In this document: piece by piece, positions 23,840 to 35,400 of the stretch
How the letters are laid out: every line of letters starts with the position of its first letter
Position numbering within the stretch: the stretch's first letter is position 1
Origin: Candidatus Hydrogenedentota bacterium
GTDB taxonomy: Bacteria > Hydrogenedentota > Hydrogenedentia > Hydrogenedentales > SLHB01
NCBI GenBank assembly: GCA_016209895.1
Contig: JACQVH010000163.1
Location: 1 to 55,822 of the forward strand
DNA length: 55,822 nt
Direction: 5' to 3'
The notes under the pieces: model-generated
The model's database searches: none
What the model saw: only the letters and a program-made list of their open reading frames with translations
What the model was told of the DNA's origin: nothing
Made by a program: the position numbers and the translations under genes

Positions 23840-25144
23840 CTACACGGTTTCTCCTTCGTGAGCATGCAATGCCCTCGGCGGACTCACCATAATCGTCTGC
23901 CCCGTCGCGTCCCACGACAACGTCTTGCCCCGGCGATAGGCCTCCACCCCCATCGCAATACCTACCATCGTACGGTAGCCCAACTCCTCGTCACAGGCGC
24001 ATTTCGTTCGCGTGCGGATGCCGTCCAGCCAGTTGGCCACGTGGTCCGGGCGCGTCTGCACGGGGATCGCTTTCTCGGCTTCCACTCCAAAACGCTGCGC
24101 GAACTCCCCTTTGAACTCGTCTTCCGCCACCACGCGTACCGCCGCCCCTTCGCAATACAGAGAAGCCTCGCGACCGCGAATCACTCCCGGCAACCCCTGC
24201 CGGTTTGCCATCGAAGACGCCAAAACGATCGTGTGTCCGCTCGGATACTCGAGGGTCATTACGAACGTGTCCGGCACTTCACGATCATCCTGTACGTAGA
24301 CGCCGCCCGCCGCGGAGACGCGTTCGGGGAATTCAGGTCCGATGGCGATCAACAGCGGCGCTAGTTTGTGATAGAAAAGGTCGGTGGCGATGCCGCCCGA
24401 GTAATCCCAGTATTTGCGCCAACGGAAGAATCGTTCGCGGGTGAAGGCCCGCTTTTCGGCGCTGCCGAGGAAGCGCTCCCAATCCAACGTTTTCAGCGTT
24501 GCCTCGGCGGGGATCGGCGAGTTCCACTCGCCGCCTTTCGAGTTGCGACTGTACCCCGCTTGGCTCCACAGCACGCGCCCGATGTGCCCCGCGCGAATGA
24601 TCTCCCCCGCCGTGTACCACTGGCCGTCCGAAGCGTCTTGCGTGCCGATCTGAACAATGCGTCCCGTCTCGGCGGCGCCATCGCGAAAAGCCTTCGCCTC
24701 TTCCACGGTGTGGCTCATCGGCTTCTCACAATAAACGTCCTTGCCGGCTTGCATGGCGGCGATCGCGATCGGCGCGTGCCAATGGTCCGGCGTCGCGATC
24801 ACCACCGCATCGAGATCACGGCGCGAGACTACGTCTTCCCAATGGTGATACAAACGTGCTGAACTCGCGTCTTTGGCGCGCTGCTTTCGGGGTTCGTAAA
24901 TGTCACAAACGGCCGCGACGACCACCTTGTCGCCACGCTCTCCCCGAGCGATCAGGTCCTTCATGAGATACGTACCGCGACTCCCGCAGCCGATCACGCC
25001 GACCTGAATCGTCTCATTCGCGCCTACCACGCGCGCCGATGCCAATCGCGTGACTTTAGCTCTCGACACCGAAGCACAACCCGCCGCGGCCCCAGCCGTC
25101 ACCGCCAGGAACGCCCTCCGCGTCAGCCCATCTCCTTCCCGCAT
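23840..25144 (-). CDS. TAT-exported Gfo/Idh/MocA family oxidoreductase
   Basis: A 434-residue NAD(P)-type sugar oxidoreductase with a twin-arginine export signal (LTRRAFLAVTAGAAAG, possibly a lipoprotein given the following Cys). The Rossmann fold shows IQVGVIGCGSRGTYL and VAAVCDIYEPRK; the family EKP motif is in KDVYCEKPMSHTVEEA, and the preceding VVIATPDHWHAPIA block is typical. The C-terminal domain has YWDYSGGIATDLFYH. Exported members of this family in planctomycete-like bacteria act on glycosides, often with DUF1080 proteins. It is the third gene of a minus-strand trio (26437, 25196, 23840). Substrate is unknown. Confidence 0.9.
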   Translation of the reverse strand: MREGDGLTRRAFLAVTAGAAAGCASVSRAKVTRLASARVVGANETIQVGVIGCGSRGTYLMKDLIARGERGDKVVVAAVCDIYEPRKQRAKDASSARLYHHWEDVVSRRDLDAVVIATPDHWHAPIAIAAMQAGKDVYCEKPMSHTVEEAKAFRDGAAETGRIVQIGTQDASDGQWYTAGEIIRAGHIGRVLWSQAGYSRNSKGGEWNSPIPAEATLKTLDWERFLGSAEKRAFTRERFFRWRKYWDYSGGIATDLFYHKLAPLLIAIGPEFPERVSAAGGVYVQDDREVPDTFVMTLEYPSGHTIVLASSMANRQGLPGVIRGREASLYCEGAAVRVVAEDEFKGEFAQRFGVEAEKAIPVQTRPDHVANWLDGIRTRTKCACDEELGYRTMVGIAMGVEAYRRGKTLSWDATGQTIMVSPPRALHAHEGETV

Positions 25145-25195
25145 AACACCTCCTCGACAGTGACCAGCTACACCAAGCCCGTTACTCGCTGCTCG

Positions 25196-26407
25196 TCACT
25201 TTCCTGCCGCCCTAATCTCAATGTCTCTGAAGTCCACAATCGAATTCTTATCGTGGCCTTGCAAGCAAATCCAGCCGCTTCTCCATTGGTCGTGCTTGGG
25301 GCTCTCGTAATTCGTGACAACTTTACCGTTTACCCCAACCTGGATGTGCGGCCCTTCCGCGCGAATCAGCATCTGGAACCAGCAGTTGTCCAGGGCCCGT
25401 AGTTCACTCGCGTTCTTCTGCCCGAAGATGGCCCCCGTGTAGTTCTCCGGGTCGTGGTTGTCCACCTGCGCCTCATAACTGCGCGGCCACGCGTCCTCGC
25501 CGCTGCAACGGAAAAACACGCCGCTATTGGCCCGGTCGTGCGGACGTATCGAGAGCCGTAGCTCGAAGTCGTCGAACGTCTCCGTAGTTTTCAAGGCGCT
25601 CCGTTGGGTCATCCCGGCGTTAAGGACTTGGAGAATACCACCCTCTCTGACGTGCCACTTGGAATCGCCCACCGCTTCCCAGCCGGTCAGATCCGTGCCG
25701 TTGAAGAGCGGTCGCCACCCCTCGCCGCCGGGCAACGGCTTAATCCGAATCCGACGAAACTCGACGTGGTTGGAGTAATCCTGGAGGGCGATATGGCCGA
25801 TCTTGGCGCGGTCCACAAGTTTCTTCCGCCAGTCCTGGTCCTCGGTGTAGTCCGAGATTCTAATGTCGTAGAGCTCCTGACCATTCATCGCGGTGCGAAT
25901 ACGCGGGCCGTCGCACAAGACCTCGACGCTGTTCCATTCGCCCATGGGCTTGTCGGCTTGCACCGCCGGTGGCACGGTGGCGTAGAGCGCGCCCGCGCGT
26001 TGCCAAGGCGTTTCCCAACCATCTTTAATTACTTGGATTTCCATGCCGGTGTAGGCTGGATTGCCCTCTTTGGTGGCGCGTATCCCAACACCCGAATTCC
26101 CGATGCCGCTCAGACTTCGATACTCGTAGCGAAGCACGAAGTTCTCATACTCCTGATCGCTAAATATCCAATCGCCGCCGCCCGCGCCGGTGACGACCAG
26201 CCGGTCGTCTTCGACCGCAAACGCGCCTTTGTTCTCGCCGCGAATCCACCAGCCGTCCAGGTCAGTCCCGTTGAACAACGGATAGAACCCTTCTGCCGCC
26301 TCATCGTACCCCAAGAGTTTCGGCGCCCAGTCCGGTCCAGTCGGTTCACGCGCCCAAGCCGCAAACGACAACACTACGATCGCGAAAACCTTGAACGTAA
26401 TCCTCAT
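25196..26407 (-). CDS. Exported protein with two DUF1080 (3-keto-glycoside lyase/hydrolase-like) domains
   Basis: A 403-residue exported protein with two tandem DUF1080 jelly-roll domains. Each opens with the family signature: FYPLFNGTDLDGWWIRG and WRPLFNGTDLTGWEAVG. Each also has the buried-core strand form (NFVLRYEYRSLSGIGNSGVG; FELRLSIRPHDRANSGVFF). The signal peptide is MRITFKVFAIVVLSFAAWA; I start there rather than 15 codons upstream because of its fit and GGAG. DUF1080 proteins have been linked to cleavage of 3-keto-glycosides made by partner oxidoreductases, and the flanking Gfo/Idh/MocA genes on the same strand fit that. The duplicated domain is unusual but not unique. Confidence 0.87.
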   Translation of the reverse strand: MRITFKVFAIVVLSFAAWAREPTGPDWAPKLLGYDEAAEGFYPLFNGTDLDGWWIRGENKGAFAVEDDRLVVTGAGGGDWIFSDQEYENFVLRYEYRSLSGIGNSGVGIRATKEGNPAYTGMEIQVIKDGWETPWQRAGALYATVPPAVQADKPMGEWNSVEVLCDGPRIRTAMNGQELYDIRISDYTEDQDWRKKLVDRAKIGHIALQDYSNHVEFRRIRIKPLPGGEGWRPLFNGTDLTGWEAVGDSKWHVREGGILQVLNAGMTQRSALKTTETFDDFELRLSIRPHDRANSGVFFRCSGEDAWPRSYEAQVDNHDPENYTGAIFGQKNASELRALDNCWFQMLIRAEGPHIQVGVNGKVVTNYESPKHDQWRSGWICLQGHDKNSIVDFRDIEIRAAGK

Positions 26408-26436
26408 CTCCAGCACCTTCCCTGCAAGCACCGGCG

Positions 26437-27837
26437 CTACGCTTGCCTCCAACCCTTATAATACGGCGGTTTCAGCATCCAGCCGTTTTGATACGGTCGG
26501 AACGCCCACTTATTCGCCTTCTTTACCAAGTTTTTCGGCTCGCCAACGAACCGCTCCTGCTCCGCGTCCCACGTCAGTTTGCTACCAACCTTGTATGACG
26601 TCGTGCCCAAGTGGCAAACGGTAGCCGTGTTGTGCGCCGACTCCACGAAGCTGATCGGGTCCTTGCGCGACTTCACGCAATCCACAAAGTTTTGCCAGTG
26701 CGCCTGGTTCATGTCCATCTCTTTGACGCCCTCGACTTTCTTCGGCGCACATCCGGCGCCGTTGGCCTTGGATGGCGTCACTTCGTAGCCCATCCGGTCG
26801 GCGTACAAGGTCCCCAACGTTCCGTAAAATAGCATCCCGTAGCGATTGTGGCGCTCGTGGGGCACGTAGCCGTTGTACACCCGGTTCGAGAAACTCAACA
26901 CGTAGTCGTCGAACGCATAGAGAACTTCAAGTGTATCCGGCGTGGTGCGATTGTCGGTGAGAATGTACTTACCACCTTGGGTGCTCACCGATTTCGGCTT
27001 CTTCTCTTCACCCATGGCCCAGAGCACGATATCCATTAGGTGCGCGCCCCAATCGGTCACCTTCCCGCCCGAATACTCGAGAAACCACCGGAAATTATAG
27101 AGGAATCGGTTCGGATTGAACGGCACCTTGGGGGTCCAGCCGAGGTAACGGTCCCAGTCAAGCCCTTCCGGCGGATTCCCGTCGGGCGGACTGCCGATCC
27201 CCCCGATCTTCTCACCGTCATGAATCCAGGTCTCGACGCGGGCGACCTTGCCGATATAGCCGCCGCTGACCATGTCCTTCACTTCCTGGAAATGGGTTCC
27301 GCTCCGCTGGAAATTGCCGCATTGAAGGACGACGTTGTTGCGGCGCACGGCTTCGATCAGCGCGCGGCCCTCGCCAATCGTGGTCGAGAGCGGCTTCTCA
27401 CACCACACGTCCTTTTTCGCGTCGGCCGCCATCATGGAAGGGATGGTGTGCCAATGGTCCGGTGTCACCACCACGACCGCATCTACGTCCTTGTTCTCGA
27501 TGATCTCTTCAAAATAGACGTGCGTAGACGGCTTCGGGTACTTGTTCGTAACGATGTCTACCGCCTGATTCCGGTGCTGCTCCAACAAGTCACACACGGC
27601 AATCGGCTGAATATCCTCTCGAAGTATACAGAACTGCAGATTCCGTTTGCCCATCCCGCCGGTACCGATGTGCCCGGTGAGGACGCGCTCGTTCGCGCCC
27701 ACCACCGTCTGCGGGAAAATGTTCTTGTACACGTCCGCCTGCGCGCTCTGCGCCGCGACCGCACCGGCGGCCACGCCCGCCGCCGCGTGAGCCGTCCGGG
27801 CAAGAAAATCTCTCCGTGATACCTGGTCCCGCGTCAT
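26437..27837 (-). CDS. TAT-exported Gfo/Idh/MocA family oxidoreductase
   Basis: First gene of the trio, 466 residues. It has a twin-arginine signal (VSRRDFLARTAHAAAGVAAG), a Rossmann domain (VLTGHIGTGGMGKRNLQF), VVVVTPDHWHTIPSMMA and the EKP motif in KDVWCEKPLSTTIGEGRA. A large C-terminal domain contains LEYSGGKVTDWGAHLMDIVL and QAHWQNFVDCVKSRKDPIS, as in the larger planctomycete-type members. The ATG is preceded by GGGAGA; an upstream open stretch of 22 codons is not used. The neighbouring DUF1080 gene begins 29 bases after its stop, so they are likely one transcript. Predicted to oxidise a sugar or glycoside outside the cytoplasm. Confidence 0.9.
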   Translation of the reverse strand: MTRDQVSRRDFLARTAHAAAGVAAGAVAAQSAQADVYKNIFPQTVVGANERVLTGHIGTGGMGKRNLQFCILREDIQPIAVCDLLEQHRNQAVDIVTNKYPKPSTHVYFEEIIENKDVDAVVVVTPDHWHTIPSMMAADAKKDVWCEKPLSTTIGEGRALIEAVRRNNVVLQCGNFQRSGTHFQEVKDMVSGGYIGKVARVETWIHDGEKIGGIGSPPDGNPPEGLDWDRYLGWTPKVPFNPNRFLYNFRWFLEYSGGKVTDWGAHLMDIVLWAMGEEKKPKSVSTQGGKYILTDNRTTPDTLEVLYAFDDYVLSFSNRVYNGYVPHERHNRYGMLFYGTLGTLYADRMGYEVTPSKANGAGCAPKKVEGVKEMDMNQAHWQNFVDCVKSRKDPISFVESAHNTATVCHLGTTSYKVGSKLTWDAEQERFVGEPKNLVKKANKWAFRPYQNGWMLKPPYYKGWRQA

Positions 27838-28033
27838 TTCTGTCTCCCTCGACCGTAGTTTACTGAAATGCGACTCGGGGGATATCTCTCCGCCTCGTCG
27901 CACAAATTATGTCTAGCCCCACAAGAGCGTAAGCATATCAGCTTTGGTCAGGTCCTTTCACGCCCGCTAAACATCCAAGCTCTTCAATCGAGGTTGTTTT
28001 GCTAATGCCGCCAACCTAAGTTAGACTTGTTAT

Positions 28034-28487
28034 GTGAGGATATACTTTGACATGTGCAGTTTGCAGCGGCCATTAGATACCAGGATCTCGGTCCGGATTG
28101 GGGCAGAAGCCGAGGCAATTATCGGCGTTCTTTCACTGGTTGAGGAAGGACACATTGAGCTGGTTGCTTCTGATGCTCTTGCATTTGAAACAGGTCGCAA
28201 TCCCCATCCCATACGGAAGAGACATGCATTGGAAGCGCTTTCAAAGGCCAAGCACTTCGTCTACGCTGATGCCTGTGTCGAGGAACGTGCGCGAAAGCTG
28301 CAAGATTCTAATCTACAGCCGCTGGACGCGCTTCACTTGGCATCAGCCATTGAGTCCGACGCAGACTACTTCTGTACCTTGTGACGACAAGTTGTTGAAG
28401 CGCGCTAAAGCCGTGGATAGCGGAAAGACGAAGACTGTATCACCACGGGAATTGGCGATGGAGGTAGCAACATGGCGAATCAAGTGA
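28034..28487 (+). pseudogene. PIN-domain toxin (VapC-like) broken by a one-base frameshift
   Basis: The frame from 28034 encodes a PIN nuclease with the first acidic residue in IYFDMCSLQRPLD, the middle acidic residue in ALAFETGRNPHP and LDALHLASAIESDADYFCT, then stops at 28382-28384. Dropping one T at 28379-28380 (accTTgtg) restores CDDKLLKRAKAV and continues to a stop at 28485-28487, giving 150 residues, the usual PIN length, and placing the last conserved acidic pair correctly. So the gene carries a single extra base. It may be a real pseudogene, an assembly error or, less likely, a programmed shift. PIN toxins cut RNA and pair with antitoxins; the downstream ORF overlaps its restored end. 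Confidence 0.78.
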
Positions 28488-28681
28488 AGACACTGGTTGA
28501 GCTCACAGATCGGGCCATCAGCTTGCTCTACCGTGAAATGGGGATGTCGGATACGATGCGTTTCCTGAATCAGTTCACAACAGGATATGGGAACTACACC
28601 GAGGAGCGAGAGCTTCTCAATCAAAGTTTGAATCTTGACGCCATCCTATCTGCGATAAGAGCTGAGCGAAAAGAGGGCTAG
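28472..28681 (+). CDS. Small protein paired with the PIN gene
   Basis: A 69-residue acidic/polar protein (starts MANQVKTLVELTDRAISLLY, contains RFLNQFTTGYGNYTEERE). The ATG has GGAGGT upstream and overlaps the restored end of the PIN gene by 16 bases, the arrangement of a toxin-antitoxin or PIN-companion pair. It has no ribbon-helix-helix or AbrB motif that I can see, so calling it an antitoxin rests on position alone; such companions usually precede rather than follow vapC. No family is recognised with confidence. Confidence 0.6.
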   Translation: MANQVKTLVELTDRAISLLYREMGMSDTMRFLNQFTTGYGNYTEERELLNQSLNLDAILSAIRAERKEG

Positions 28682-28739
28682 AGTTCCTTCGTTGCGGGCG
28701 ATTTTCTTTTCCAGGAATTCACGTTGAAACTTCGACGGT

Positions 28740-28768
28740 TTGACTCCCTTGTCCTGACATCCTATACT
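28740..28768 (+). promoter_or_regulatory. Sigma70 promoter of guaBA
   Basis: TTGACT (28740-28745), a 17-base spacer and TATACT (28763-28768), each hexamer five of six to consensus. It lies about 100 bases before the guaB ATG in the 186-base gap and leaves a leader of some 90 bases. Confidence 0.72.
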
Positions 28769-28861
28769 CAGCCGACCACCGTTGATCGCGTGGTCGCTGC
28801 TGTTTCCCTCCGGAAAATAGCCGCGTTTCGGCGCACCTGGGCGGATTCCCTTAGGCCTTGA

Positions 28862-30337
<1,476 letters not shown>

Positions 30338-30340
30338 CGT

Positions 30341-31888
30341 ATGGAAGGCATCGGCCGCCCCATCATCGTTCTCGATTTCGGCGCGCAATATAGCAAGCTG
30401 ATTGCACGGCGCGTCCGCGAAGCCAAAGTTTTCAGTTTGATCCTGCCCTTTGACACGCCGCTCGCCGAACTGAAAGCGCTGAACCCGGCCGGCATCATCT
30501 TCAGCGGCGGGCCGGCCAGCGTGCACGTGCCCGGCGCGCCCCAGCCCGATCTCGGAGTCTTTCAACTCGAGACGCCCATCCTCGGCATCTGTTACGGCAC
30601 GCAACTTTTCGCCCACATGCTCGGCGGCAAGGTCGAGCGCGCCGAGAAACGCGAGTACGGCATTGCCCACCTCGAACACAACGACACCACGGGCTTTTTC
30701 GCGGGGGTGGACGAGCATACCCAAGTCTGGATGAGCCACGGGGACGCCATCACCCAACTGCCGCCGAACTTCGAAGTCATCGGTAAAACCGAGAATTGTC
30801 CGTATGCCGCCGTCGCCGACGCATCGCGGCATCGTTACGGCGTGCAGTTTCATCCGGAAGTCGTCCATACGCCCCAGGGCGCGCGCATCATCTCCAACTT
30901 TGTGCACCACGTCTGCGGTTGCGATTCGAGTTGGACGATGGGCTCCTTCGTCGAACTCGCGGTCAAGCGCATCCGTGAACAAGTGCGCCGCGGGCACGTA
31001 ATCTGCGGTCTCAGCGGCGGCGTAGATTCGAGCGTCGCCGCCGTCCTCATCCATCGCGCGATTGGCAAGCAACTCACCTGCGTGTTCGTCAACAACGGTC
31101 TCCTCCGCAAAGGCGAGCCGGAGATGGTGCAGCAAGTGTTCCGTGACAACTTCCATCTCGATCTGCGTTACGTGGACGCCGAAGACCGCTTTTTGGACGG
31201 GCTCCAAGGTATCGCCGATCCGGAGGAGAAACGGAAGACCATCGGCCGGCTGTTCATCGAGGTCTTTGAAGAAGAGGCGCACAAGATCGGCCACGTGGAC
31301 ATCCTCGCGCAGGGCACGCTGTATCCGGATGTCATCGAAAGCGTCTCGGCGACCGGCGGTCCTTCCGCCACCATCAAGAGCCATCATAACGTCGGCGGAC
31401 TGCCGGAACGCATGCACCTCAAGCTGCTCGAACCGCTCCGCGAACTCTTCAAAGACGAGGTGCGCGCCGTGGGTAAAGAGCTTGGACTGCCCGAAGACAT
31501 CGTTTGGCGGCATCCGTTCCCCGGTCCCGGTCTCGGCGTGCGTTGCATCGGCGAATTGTCTAAGGAACGCCTCCAGACGCTCCGGGAAGCCGACGCGATT
31601 TTCATCCAGGAGATCAAGCGGGCCGGACTGTATCGCGAGATTTGGCAGGCGCTGGTGTGTTTGTTGCCGGTGCGCAGCGTCGGCGTGCAAGGTGACGAAC
31701 GCACCTACGAAGAAGTCTGTTCCCTCCGCGCTGTCACCAGTGAAGACGCCATGACCGCCGACTGGTACCGCTTCCCGGATGAAGTCCTCCAACGCATCGC
31801 CAACCGCATCTGCAACGAAGTCAAACACATCAACCGCGTCCTCTACGACGTGACCTCAAAGCCGCCAGGCACCATCGAGTGGGAGTGA
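30341..31888 (+). CDS. guaA: GMP synthase (glutamine-hydrolysing)
   Basis: Converts XMP to GMP using glutamine and ATP. The 515-residue protein has an N-terminal class I glutamine amidotransferase domain ([20 protein letters not shown]; nucleophile C84 in [10 protein letters not shown]; His/Glu in [12 protein letters not shown]), the ATP pyrophosphatase domain (P-loop [14 protein letters not shown]) and the dimerisation domain ([20 protein letters not shown], ending [12 protein letters not shown]). It is immediately downstream of guaB, so the two enzymes are co-expressed and feed GMP to the gmk product encoded near 7 kb. The DUF2442 gene begins just beyond its stop. Confidence 0.97.
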   Translation: MEGIGRPIIVLDFGAQYSKLIARRVREAKVFSLILPFDTPLAELKALNPAGIIFSGGPASVHVPGAPQPDLGVFQLETPILGICYGTQLFAHMLGGKVERAEKREYGIAHLEHNDTTGFFAGVDEHTQVWMSHGDAITQLPPNFEVIGKTENCPYAAVADASRHRYGVQFHPEVVHTPQGARIISNFVHHVCGCDSSWTMGSFVELAVKRIREQVRRGHVICGLSGGVDSSVAAVLIHRAIGKQLTCVFVNNGLLRKGEPEMVQQVFRDNFHLDLRYVDAEDRFLDGLQGIADPEEKRKTIGRLFIEVFEEEAHKIGHVDILAQGTLYPDVIESVSATGGPSATIKSHHNVGGLPERMHLKLLEPLRELFKDEVRAVGKELGLPEDIVWRHPFPGPGLGVRCIGELSKERLQTLREADAIFIQEIKRAGLYREIWQALVCLLPVRSVGVQGDERTYEEVCSLRAVTSEDAMTADWYRFPDEVLQRIANRICNEVKHINRVLYDVTSKPPGTIEWE

Positions 31889-31896
31889 GGCTTGGC

Positions 31897-32193
31897 ATGA
31901 CTGCTTTGGTTCTTGAGGAAGAACCACTCGCCGTTGATGTGCGGTGTTCGGACCATAAATTGATGGTCGAGTTGAATGACGGAAGAACCCTCCTAGTTCC
32001 TCTGGACTGGTACCCGCGACTGGCCCATGCCATTCCCGCCGAGCGCGAGCACTGGCAACTCTTGCGGGATGGCTACGCGATCGAATGGCCCGACTTGGAC
32101 GAACATATCGGGGTCGAGGGGCTGCTGGCTGGCCGACGCAGCGGTGGATCGCAAGAATCCTTTCGCGCCTGGCTGGCATCTCGCCACGGCTAG
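31897..32193 (+). CDS. DUF2442 domain protein
   Basis: A 98-residue member of DUF2442, a small family often encoded next to toxin-antitoxin-like DUF4160 genes. The pattern is clear: VRCSDHKLMVELNDGRTLLV, then PLDWYPRLAHAIPAEREHWQ and the end DGYAIEWPDLDEHIGVEGLL. I start at the second in-frame ATG because GAGTGAGG precedes it and the N-terminus (MTALVLEEE) fits. It lies 8 bases after guaA; its usual DUF4160 partner is not present. The 220-base gap to the next gene holds AT-rich patches (TATAAT near 32284, TATACT near 32359) that may be promoters but lack good -35 boxes. Confidence 0.82.
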   Translation: MTALVLEEEPLAVDVRCSDHKLMVELNDGRTLLVPLDWYPRLAHAIPAEREHWQLLRDGYAIEWPDLDEHIGVEGLLAGRRSGGSQESFRAWLASRHG

Positions 32194-32413
32194 AGAGAAG
32201 CCTCCAACTTCCGCCGGCAGATTGCCTCGACCTCTTGGTGTCGTCGGATGTAGCCACTGTAAGATCAAGGTCTTGGTTTCATGATATAATTTCATCTGGA
32301 AATGAGCGGGGAAACAATATTGGAGTTGATAAAGTGACTGCTGACCGACACGGTAAACTATACTCTCCCGCTACGTCGGTCGAACACCTGCAGATTAAGG
32401 CCGCTTCGGGGGG

Positions 32414-35400
32414 ATGACGCGAATGGCGTGGAACGCGTCCGGGGGTTTTGCTTGGGTGGCACTGTCAGCCGGGATGCTGCTCCTATGCACGGGCGCACAA
32501 CCCCAAGAAGCAAGCATGGATGGGGCGCTGACTTGGAGCGTTGGCGCGGGCGGTGGCAGTTATGACTATGGTAACGCCATAGCCGCGCTGCCCAATCGCG
32601 GTGTGGCGGTAGCCGGGAAGTTCTACGGGGGAGCAATTTTCGGCGAGGGCGAGCCGGGAGCTACCCCGCTATTCGAAATCGGTTTCGGCGATGTGTACGT
32701 GGCCTGCTACGAACCGAACGGCGCTCTCGTGTGGGCCAAGCGTGCCGGCGCAAGCGGAGAGGACCATGCCAAGAGTATTACGGCTTTGCCGGACGGGGCC
32801 GTGGCGATAACCGGTTACTTCTACGGCACCGCAACATTCGGGCTCGGCGAAGCAGGAGAGGAAACGCTAAGCGCCGCAGGCGGCACTTCTGACGCGGACC
32901 TGTTCGTAGCCAAGTATAACTCCGACGGTACGCTCGCATGGGCCCGACGCGCGGGCGGAAGCTATTTCCTCGACAGCGGCTCCGACATCACAGGGTTTCC
33001 AGACGGGAGTGTAGCGCTGACCGGAACCTTCTACGGCAACGCCACCTTTGGCAGCGGGGAGGCGGTGGAGGTGACACTGGCGGCGGCCGGTGACTACAAC
33101 GACTCGGACGTATTTGTTGCCAAGTATGGTCCAGACGGGACGCTGATGTGGGCTAAACGCGCCGGCAGCAGCAACTTCGAATCGAGCCTTGATTATGGCT
33201 CCAGTATTGCCGCACTGGACGGCGGAAGCATGATCGTGACGGGAGGCTTTCAGGGTACTGCGACCTTTGGCCCTGGAGAAGCCGGGTCTTCGACGCTGAC
33301 GGCAACGGGTGATTCTCACGACTCCGATGTTTTCGTCGCCAAGTATAACTCCGACGGTACTCTGGCTTGGGTCACGCGGGCGGGGGGACCCAGTGTAGAC
33401 CATGGAAGCTCCGTGGCCGCCTTGCCGGACGGGGGCGCGGCGGTGACCGGCTGGTTTTACGACAAGGCTACGTTCGGGCCCGGAGAAGCGGACGAGGTCG
33501 TGCTAACTGCCGCGGGCGGCGCCGAGGACTGGGATGTCTTCGTAGCCAAGTACCATCCAAACGGTACACTCGCGTGGGCCGGACGCGCGGGAAGTAGTTC
33601 CTCCGACTATGGCTGTGGCATCGCCGCGCTACCCGAAGGCAGCGTGGTGGTGACCGGGTATTTCTCCGGTGAGGCCTCGTTCGGATTGGCAACCGACACG
33701 CCGGTGACCCTGCTCGCCGCGGGCGGTTTTGACGACTGGGATATCTTCGTAGCCGAATACCACCCGGACGGGGCCTTGGTATGGGCTAAGCGTGCCGGTG
33801 GTAACGATACGGACATTGGCAACGATATCGTCGCGCTGCCTGACGGCTCCGTAGCTGTAACCGGTAATTTCTCCGACGTCGCGACCTTTGGGCCGGGAGA
33901 GCCGGGGCAGTCCGCGTTGAGTTCAACGGGCGGCTACGACACTTTTGTGGCCAGATTTCAGCGTATCGAAGAGAGGCAGCGCATTCAATCGGTTTCCCAT
34001 CCCGACTTGCGCTTCTGGTACTTTGATCCCGTGTTCGACATCAACTGGAGCTTGTACTATCCGGGCGTTCCGGTTCGCCTGACGGCGATCAACCAGGACG
34101 TGAACACCGCAATTACCCCTACCACGGCGCAGAATAGCTGGCCCGCGGCAACAACCTCATCTTCTTTCCCGGGATTCACGCCAGGTGCATGGTACTTTCA
34201 CATTGCGGCGGCAAATACAGACAGCCAAGTTGTCCCCGGGTCACAGCGCCGGTTCACCTTCAATGTCGCTGATGATCGGCCCGAGGTTACGAGCTCATCT
34301 CATCCGAGCGGGTCAGAGCTGGCTTCCTCGGTGTCACGTGATTTCCTGGCAGATGTCCGGTTTGGCACGGGCCACGCCGGATTTTATGTTGGTTCGGACA
34401 GTTTTCCGGCATTCTACTATCGTCTCGACACCCAGTCCGATACCGTACCGACCAGGTCGGATACCCACGTTACGACTTTGCCGTTGGCAGTTCTGCAGGT
34501 TCCACCCGGTACCCACTGGTTCCACGTGATTGCCGAAGATCGCGTCGGAAACCTGTCTCAGGCGGGCCACTATCAATTCACGGTCTTGTCGTCACCGGGA
34601 CCCGACGTATTGTCTTCGTCCCACCCGTTTGAGGACCAACGTTCACCCATAAAGAACGTCACTTTCTCCTGGACCGATCCGACCGGTACGCCGGCGGGTC
34701 AAGTTGCGCGGTACTACTATCGCTTCGATACGCTGGCAAACTATGAGCCAAGCCGCGCCGATGCTTCAACGGAACTCCGGAATGTCTCATTCCCGGGTAC
34801 GTCGCCCGGAACGTATTACTTTCACATTCGGAACGAAGACAAGTACGGGCTGCTTTCAGCGGTCACACATCGTGCCGCCACGGTGACCATTGCCGCGTCG
34901 CCGCAAGTTCACTCGACGACGCACCCGGACCCGGCGCAGGCATTCGCCGCGAAAGATATCGCTCTCCAATGGGACGACCCGGACGGCCTGGCGGTGATTT
35001 ACTATGGTGCGTTCGATCAATTACCGAATACCGTCCCGGACGCGTCGTCGCCCTCCGCGACGGACCCCACCATTGCCATTCCCAATGTCACCTCGGGGAC
35101 GCATTATTTCCATGTCCGCAACGCCGATGTGTACGGGTTCCTGTCTTCCCCTGCGCATTTCCGGATAAACGTACGTGACGCACGGGCACCCACCGTGACG
35201 TCGGCCACGCATCCCGACCCGTTACAGAATTATCCCGGACGGGAGGTGCAGTTCTATTGGACGGACCCGGACGGTCTGGCCCGCAAATACTATCTGGAAT
35301 TCGACGACGAACCGGGCACCATTCCAACCACGGCGAGCCTTTCTACCGCCGAAAACGACTGGACCTATTCGGATGTGGCACAAGGTCCTCATTTTTTCCA

